The notes under the pieces: model-generated
The model's input: the letters and a program-made list of their open reading frames with translations, nothing else
Databases searched by the model: none
What the model was told of the DNA's origin: nothing
Position numbers and translations under genes: made by a program
In this document: one piece after another, positions 59,711-64,000 of the stretch
Position numbering within the stretch: the stretch's first letter is position 1
Layout: every line of letters starts with the position of its first letter
Assembly: GCA_016712565.1 (NCBI GenBank)
Contig: JADJQU010000008.1
Location: 1-64,000 of the forward strand
Length of the DNA: 64,000 bases
Direction of reading: 5' to 3'
Source: Planctomycetota bacterium
GTDB lineage: Bacteria > Planctomycetota > UBA1135 > GCA-002686595

Positions 59711-60358
59711 ATGGACCTCATATCGGATCCCACCCGTCGCGAGCCCGAAGCGGGGGAAGTCGTTCACCACCCCCGTGGGGATGAACTTTGGACCGGGATC
59801 GTCGGGCTGTTCGAAGCGCCGACCGCGGCCACGGAGGCCTTCGAGGTGCTGCTTCAACTGGGCTACCATCCCGACGAGGTCGGGATCCTGATCGCCGAGT
59901 CGACCAAGGACCGTTTCAGGGAGGCCTCGCTGCTCACTCATCCGGAGGAGCCGGTTGAGCGCTCCACGGTGCTGGAGGAGGCAGGACCTTCCGTGTTCCG
60001 AACGGAGCACGAGGGGCACGCGGGGCCTGAGCTCAGGGCGGTGTGGAAAGGAGCTGGCGTGGTCGGCGCCCTCGGTGCCCTGAGCGGGCTGCTCGTGGCC
60101 GGCGCGGCCAACGTGCTCGCCCCCGGTCTCGGACTGGTCCTGGTCGGGCCGATCACCGGAATGGCCGCAGGCTTCGGAGCCCTGGTCGGCGGCGTGTACG
60201 GGGTGCCGGCGATGGAGAACCGGCATGCGCGCGAACTCACCCGCTACGAGTCGGAGGTGCGTTCAGGCAAGGTGCTGATTCAGGTGACGCCCCACAGCAT
60301 CGAGGACGAGGAACGAATTCGGGCCGCCTGGAGTCTCCTTCAACCGGCGACGGCCTGA
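59711..60358 (+). CDS. General-stress-type protein with glycine-zipper helices
   Basis: 215 residues. The N-terminal part (TGIVGLFEAPTAATEAFEVLLQLGYHPDEVGILIAE) matches the alpha/beta domain of GSP17M/YflT-like and DUF1269-like stress proteins. The central section has two Gly/Ala-rich hydrophobic helices (GVVGALGALSGLLVAGAANVL, GPITGMAAGFGALVGG) of the glycine-zipper type, and the C-terminus has the paired strand VRSGKVLIQVTPHS. Such proteins rise in stress and may associate with membranes; their biochemical role is unclear. A TAGCAG sequence lies 6 bases before the ATG, near the leaderless pattern. Confidence 0.72.
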   Translation: MDLISDPTRREPEAGEVVHHPRGDELWTGIVGLFEAPTAATEAFEVLLQLGYHPDEVGILIAESTKDRFREASLLTHPEEPVERSTVLEEAGPSVFRTEHEGHAGPELRAVWKGAGVVGALGALSGLLVAGAANVLAPGLGLVLVGPITGMAAGFGALVGGVYGVPAMENRHARELTRYESEVRSGKVLIQVTPHSIEDEERIRAAWSLLQPATA

Positions 60359-60663
60359 GCGCTGGAGCGCCCCGGCGGGAGGCGGGTCGCATGGGCACCG
60401 AGCGGCCCTTGCCCCAAGGCGGCCTCTCGGCGTGCCCCCTCGCGGTCCCTTTGCCGTGGGCCGCGGACCTGGATCCGTTGACCACCGGCGAACGGCACGT
60501 CCCTCTGGAGGCCAAGCGTCGGGAGAGGGTCGTTGCACACGCCCACGAGTTCCAGGAGCCCCGCCGGCACGTGCCGCAGGAATGACGCCGGCCGCCGAGG
60601 GAGTTCCCCCGGCGGCCGGCGTTCACGATGCGCGCCGGACAGAGCCCGGCGTGCCCTTGGGGG
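60359..60663. other. Intergenic with terminator hairpin
   Basis: About 300 bases between convergent genes. It contains the perfect hairpin 60585-60622. Otherwise nothing recognised. Confidence 0.5.
60585..60622 (-). terminator. Perfect 13-bp GC hairpin after the P-domain gene
   Basis: ACGCCGGCCGCCG (60585-60597) pairs with CGGCGGCCGGCGT (60610-60622). It lies about 40 bases past the minus-strand stop at 60664. No U-tract. Confidence 0.6.
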
Positions 60664-63294
60664 TCACGAACCGACCGTGTACTCCAGGGCGTCCGACAAC
60701 GTGGCGTTGTTCGGCGGCGCGAAGCCGTTGTCGCGTCCCCAGAACTGGCAGTTGATGACCGTGCCCGGCAGGAGCAGGTAGGCCTGCGGCGTTCCGCCCA
60801 GGACACCGGCGGCGAACGCGTTCATGTCGATGTTGTAGACGCCCGAGCAGTCATTCGGCGGAGGATTGCCGCCGGAGTTCAAGGGCGTCGAACGGCGCAC
60901 CGGCCCGTTCATGCAGCGCAGACCGCCCACGAACGGAATGGCCGCCCGCCCCGTGTTGGAGTAGAGCAGGAGGCCGGGCTTGTTGTTGATCACGTTGCTG
61001 GCCGTGACCGTGAAGCCCGACGTCGACGAGGCGCTCGAGGAGCCGGTGGCGCCGATCGTCGGCGTGCAGCCCAGCGAGTTGACCTTCGCCGTGCAGTACA
61101 CGCTCGCCGGCCCGCCGCAGGTCGTAATCGAGAGATCCCAGCGGTTCAGGGACCCGGTGTCGCCGGAGGCGTCGTCGACGATCGTCAGGGTCCAGGTCCC
61201 ATTGGGATCCTCGCCCAGGAAATTGTCGAAGGAGCCCTCGGGCGTCAGCGGCGTCGCGACCACCAGGTCCGGATAGACGTGGTCCGTCACGGTGTCGGTG
61301 CCGTCCGGATCGAACAGCGTGCCGTTGAACACGTCGGCGCTCGTGCCGGCGTTGTCGGTCGTGACCACGACCGCCGTGCCGGCCGGGGAGGTCAACGTGA
61401 TGTCCAGGTCGCCGTTGAACGTGTGGGTGATCTGCGTGAACAGCGTCAGGTTCGCGATCGAGGTCCCGAGGCCCGACACCGCCATCGTGTCCACCGTGGT
61501 GCCCGAGCTGGTGGTCGGAGCGCCCGGGGGAATCGGCAGCGGGGTCGTGTTGGAACTCACACTCGGCGTCATGGCCGCGAGGGGCGGGATCATGCTCACC
61601 TCGATCCAGATCGAGTTCACCGAACCGTTGTCGGCCACGGCGTCGTCGACCACCGTCAGCGTCCAGGTGCCGTTGGGGTTTTCGCCGCGGAAGGCGGCCA
61701 TGCGGCCCTCGGGCGAAAGCTGCGGGACCACGACGAGATTGGTGTAGACCTTGTCCGTCGCCGGATCGTTCACGTTGTCGTCCCACAGCGTGCCGTTGAA
61801 CACGTCGTCGAGGGTTCCACCGTTGTCCGTCGTGAGGGTGACGACCGTCCCCGCGGGCGAGGTCAAGGTCATGTCGAGATCGGCAGAGGCCGTGTGGGAA
61901 ATCGCGGTGAAGAAGTCGACGTCCCAGAGGAACCCCGACATGCCGCTGACGACGGTCGTGAAGGCGGTCGCCACCGGAATCGCACCGAAGTCGGGGATCG
62001 AGCCCGTGCCACCCGCGGAGCTCGACGGAACCGAAGGCGTCGGTGCGGTCGAGGCCGCAGTGATCTCCAGGTCCCAACGATTGAGCAATCCGGAATCGCC
62101 GCCGGCGTCATCGACGATGGTCAGCGTCCACAGCCCGTTGGGATCCTCGCCCAGGAAGCGATCCATGCCCCCTTCCGGCTGCAGGCTGGGCACCGGCACG
62201 AGATCCACATAGGTGAAGTCGGAAGCGACGTTCACCGAATCGGCGTCCCACATCGTGCCGTTGAACACGTTGGCGTTCGTGCCGGCATTGTCCGTGCTGA
62301 CGGTGGCCACGGTGCCCAGGGGCGAGGTCAAGGTGATGTCGAGGTCGCCGTTGAAGGTGTGCGTGATCTCCGTGTAGAAGCGCAGCTTGACCAGCGACGC
62401 ATTGGCGCCGCTGACCGTCATCGTGTCCACGAGCGTGCCGCTGGTGGTCGTCGGAGCGCCCGGCGGCAGCGCCAGGGGCGTCGTGTTCGAGAAGGTGAGC
62501 GTGCTCGTCCCCGGCGCCGCCGGCAGGGTCGTCACGTCGACGGACCAGGCGCTGAGAGATCCCGCATTGGCGGTCGCGTCGTCCGTGATCGTCAGGGTCC
62601 AGACGCCGTTGGGGTTCTCGCCGCGGAAGTTCTCCAGGCGGCCCTCGGGCGCCAGGGGCGTCGCCGTGACCAGGTTGGTGTAGACCTTGTCCGTGGTGAG
62701 GTCGCTCGCCGCGTCATCCCACAGGGTGCCGTTGAACACGTTGTCGTTCGTGCCTCCGTTGTCGGTGGTGATCGTGGCGACGGTGCCGGAGGGCGAGGTC
62801 AGCGTGATGTCGAGATCGGCGCAGCCTGGGTGCAGGATCGTCGTGTTGAGATTGAGGTCCCACAGGTACGCGCCCGCCCCCGCCACCGTGGCGGTGAAGG
62901 AGACCGATCCCGACTGAACAGGAGGGGTGATCGGCCCGCTCGTGCCGTTGAAGCGCAGGGTGAACGGCGTGCCCGAGCAGGGCGGAGGAACGGCCAGGTA
63001 GCCGCCCGCCGGCGCGCCGGAGAGCCCCTGCAGGTCGGCAGTTCTGACGGGCTCATCGCCCCCCAGGGAACGACTCAGGGCCTGGTACTCGGCCTGCAGC
63101 GCCTGCAGCTCGCGGTAGCCCGCGCCGCGGGCCTTGGCCTCGGCGATCTGCTCGGCGAGCTGGCTCATCTGCTCGTGCTTCGCCTCCTTGGAATCGCCCG
63201 AAGGGGGCGAGTACTTGCCGCCGTGTTGCGCGAGCACGCTCGGGGCGAGGATCGCGAGCGCCGCCAGGGCGCAATTCCACCGTACGCTGGACAT
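60664..63294 (-). CDS. Secreted protein with four P-domains and shared C-terminal module
   Basis: 876 residues, signal peptide at 1-22. A short helical region (35-75) with Gln/Glu repeats precedes four P/Homo-B (proprotein convertase P) domains at about 110-257, 265-413, 425-570 and 578-725. Each has DLDITLTSP or DLDMTLTSP, a TDNGGT or TDNAGT turn, VFNGT and GE-N/D-PNG-W-TLT. Domains 1 and 3 resemble each other, as do 2 and 4. The last 144 residues are the shared C-terminal module. No protease domain is present, so the P-domains probably bind rather than process. A ribosome-binding site AGGAGA precedes the ATG; a hairpin follows. Confidence 0.87.
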   Translation of the reverse strand: MSSVRWNCALAALAILAPSVLAQHGGKYSPPSGDSKEAKHEQMSQLAEQIAEAKARGAGYRELQALQAEYQALSRSLGGDEPVRTADLQGLSGAPAGGYLAVPPPCSGTPFTLRFNGTSGPITPPVQSGSVSFTATVAGAGAYLWDLNLNTTILHPGCADLDITLTSPSGTVATITTDNGGTNDNVFNGTLWDDAASDLTTDKVYTNLVTATPLAPEGRLENFRGENPNGVWTLTITDDATANAGSLSAWSVDVTTLPAAPGTSTLTFSNTTPLALPPGAPTTTSGTLVDTMTVSGANASLVKLRFYTEITHTFNGDLDITLTSPLGTVATVSTDNAGTNANVFNGTMWDADSVNVASDFTYVDLVPVPSLQPEGGMDRFLGEDPNGLWTLTIVDDAGGDSGLLNRWDLEITAASTAPTPSVPSSSAGGTGSIPDFGAIPVATAFTTVVSGMSGFLWDVDFFTAISHTASADLDMTLTSPAGTVVTLTTDNGGTLDDVFNGTLWDDNVNDPATDKVYTNLVVVPQLSPEGRMAAFRGENPNGTWTLTVVDDAVADNGSVNSIWIEVSMIPPLAAMTPSVSSNTTPLPIPPGAPTTSSGTTVDTMAVSGLGTSIANLTLFTQITHTFNGDLDITLTSPAGTAVVVTTDNAGTSADVFNGTLFDPDGTDTVTDHVYPDLVVATPLTPEGSFDNFLGEDPNGTWTLTIVDDASGDTGSLNRWDLSITTCGGPASVYCTAKVNSLGCTPTIGATGSSSASSTSGFTVTASNVINNKPGLLLYSNTGRAAIPFVGGLRCMNGPVRRSTPLNSGGNPPPNDCSGVYNIDMNAFAAGVLGGTPQAYLLLPGTVINCQFWGRDNGFAPPNNATLSDALEYTVGS
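60667..61098 (-). other. Shared C-terminal module (copy 2)
   Basis: Encodes residues 733-876 of the P-domain protein: YCTAKVNSLGC, NNKPGLLLYS, PVRRS, NDCSGVYNIDMNAF, NCQFWGRDNG, TLSDALEYT. Nearly gap-free match to copy 1 at 39506-39934. Confidence 0.75.
61120..62967 (-). repeat. A-B-A-B tandem P-domain array
   Basis: Four P-domain coding units at 62524-62967, 62056-62502, 61585-62022 and 61120-61563. Units 1 and 3 share LWDD, TDKVYTNLV and FRGENPNG; units 2 and 4 share THTFNGDLDITLTSP, FLGEDPNG and LNRWDL. The pair appears to have been duplicated as a block of about 310 codons. Confidence 0.75.
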
Positions 63295-63507
63295 GGAGAT
63301 TCTCCTGATTATGGAAAGCGAGCAAGGGGAACTCGTCGGCCGGCCGCCTCTTCCGCGACCGCTGCCGAACGCCTTGCCGCGTCCATGATTCTGCCACCCC
63401 GGGTCGATTTCGGGGCCCCGGCCAGAGGGCCTTCGCGGGAATGCCGCGGCGGACTCCTCCGGAGCCCACGGGCCGCCCCGGTCGGGTCCGAGCCCCGCCC
63501 GGGCCCT

Positions 63508-64000
63508 TCAGATGGAGTCGAGGCCCCAGAGGAAGGGCGCCAGGGGCAGCCGCGGAGCGGGTGCTCCCAGCGCCGCCTCCAGTTCGCGCACCTGGCTGCG
63601 ATCGCCGCGCGCCGCGAACAGCGTCGCCAGCAACTGCTCGGCTGTGATTTCCGAGCCTCCGCGGGGCCCCCGCAGGACGACGCCCGCGCGGGAACCCGGC
63701 AGGGCTTGGGGGTCCCACTCCGCCTGCCAGGGTGAAGCGAAACGACGGATCAAGGCGCACAGCGGCTCGGGCAGGAGCACCTTGCCCAGGGCCAGCACGC
63801 CCGTGGAAATGCGCGCGTCCAGGGCCGCCAGTCGCTCGACCAGTCGCGCGGCCTCGGGCGGGGCGATCACGGCGATCGGCCCATGGTGATTGCGCGCACG
63901 GGCCCGGCGCGCGTGCTCGCCCAGCAGGGCCAGCACGTCGTCGGCCTCGCCCCCCCATTCGTGCACCGTGCCCGCGAAGTCCGCCCCGCGGCCCAGGCAG
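63508..64000 (-). CDS. Partial protein at window edge, possibly GNAT-type C-terminus
   Basis: The frame is open to the right edge, so the 5-prime part is missing. About 164 residues are visible. They include HHGPIAVIAPPEAARLVERL, an alpha/beta C-terminal section with GVLALGKVLLPEPLCALIRRF, and a final PFLWGLDSI. The last motif resembles the ending of multi-domain GNAT acetyltransferases of the Eis type, where the C-terminal carboxylate enters the active site. That is a weak match. An internal GTG at 63966 exists but reading continues smoothly upstream of it. No conserved catalytic residues can be judged from this fragment. Confidence 0.5.
   Translation of the reverse strand, partial: CLGRGADFAGTVHEWGGEADDVLALLGEHARRARARNHHGPIAVIAPPEAARLVERLAALDARISTGVLALGKVLLPEPLCALIRRFASPWQAEWDPQALPGSRAGVVLRGPRGGSEITAEQLLATLFAARGDRSQVRELEAALGAPAPRLPLAPFLWGLDSI

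Noticed and set aside
60628..63735. Plus-strand open frame of about 1000 codons across the P-domain gene
   Set aside because: Antisense shadow of a repetitive secreted-protein gene; composition is Arg/Gly/Val-rich with repeated patterns mirrored from the P-domains.

Overview
The window is GC-rich bacterial DNA, densely coded on both strands, and most likely from the phylum Planctomycetota. The evidence for that is indirect: a giant secreted protein joining a DUF1080-like domain, a PVC-type propeller, HEAT-like repeats and a CxxCH cytochrome site; an ECF sigma factor divergent from a Ser/Thr kinase; a sigma factor fused to a membrane anchor and a large outer domain; and secreted proteins ending in a shared C-terminal module that I associate with marine planctomycete genomes. 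There are no rRNA genes, recognisable tRNAs, CRISPR arrays, phage genes or intact insertion sequences. The first 2 kb is visibly less GC-rich and holds two small envelope proteins.

Layout. 1-2.1 kb: a SecD-head-like lipoprotein and a membrane-anchored protein. 2.1-5 kb: an ECF sigma, anti-sigma and Spy/CpxP-like operon. 5-7.4 kb: signal peptidase I divergent from a tail-anchored Ser/Thr kinase. 7.5-12.6 kb: an OmpR-type two-component system with three paralogous exported proteins, probably one regulatory unit. 12.6-20.7 kb: a DUF155/RMD1 protein, an alpha/beta hydrolase, MgtC, a sulfatase-fold enzyme, a zinc carboxypeptidase and a small lipoprotein. 20.7-27.6 kb: a GT-C type membrane protein, a pseudo-metalloprotease coupled to a class IV aminotransferase, a DUF2007-like protein, a secreted esterase and a 35-residue basic protein. 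27.7-32.1 kb: transaldolase, an HD-GYP protein and a helical-repeat partner. 32.3-36 kb: a palindromic mobile-element relic and the giant PVC-type protein. 36-39.2 kb: a TMTC-like membrane protein and an acyltransferase. 39.5-49.2 kb: a secreted HAF-repeat protein, an ECF sigma/kinase pair, a methyltransferase and a secreted metalloprotease. 49.3-55.5 kb: the sigma-transmembrane fusion, two lipoproteins and an FAD oxidoreductase. 55.5-64 kb: a structured non-coding stretch, ispG, a small XRE regulator, a phosphoheptose isomerase, HPP and DUF1294 membrane proteins, a stress-type glycine-zipper protein, a secreted protein with four P-domains and a truncated gene at the right edge.

How it fits together. 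Little here is central metabolism (IspG, transaldolase, LepB, GmhA). Most genes serve envelope sensing (three sigma factors, two kinases, one two-component system, HD-GYP) or exported and surface proteins. Two patterns run across the window. Many genes have a TAnnnT box 6-12 bases before the start codon, which suggests leaderless transcripts. Several secreted-protein genes end in perfect GC-rich hairpins with no U-tract.
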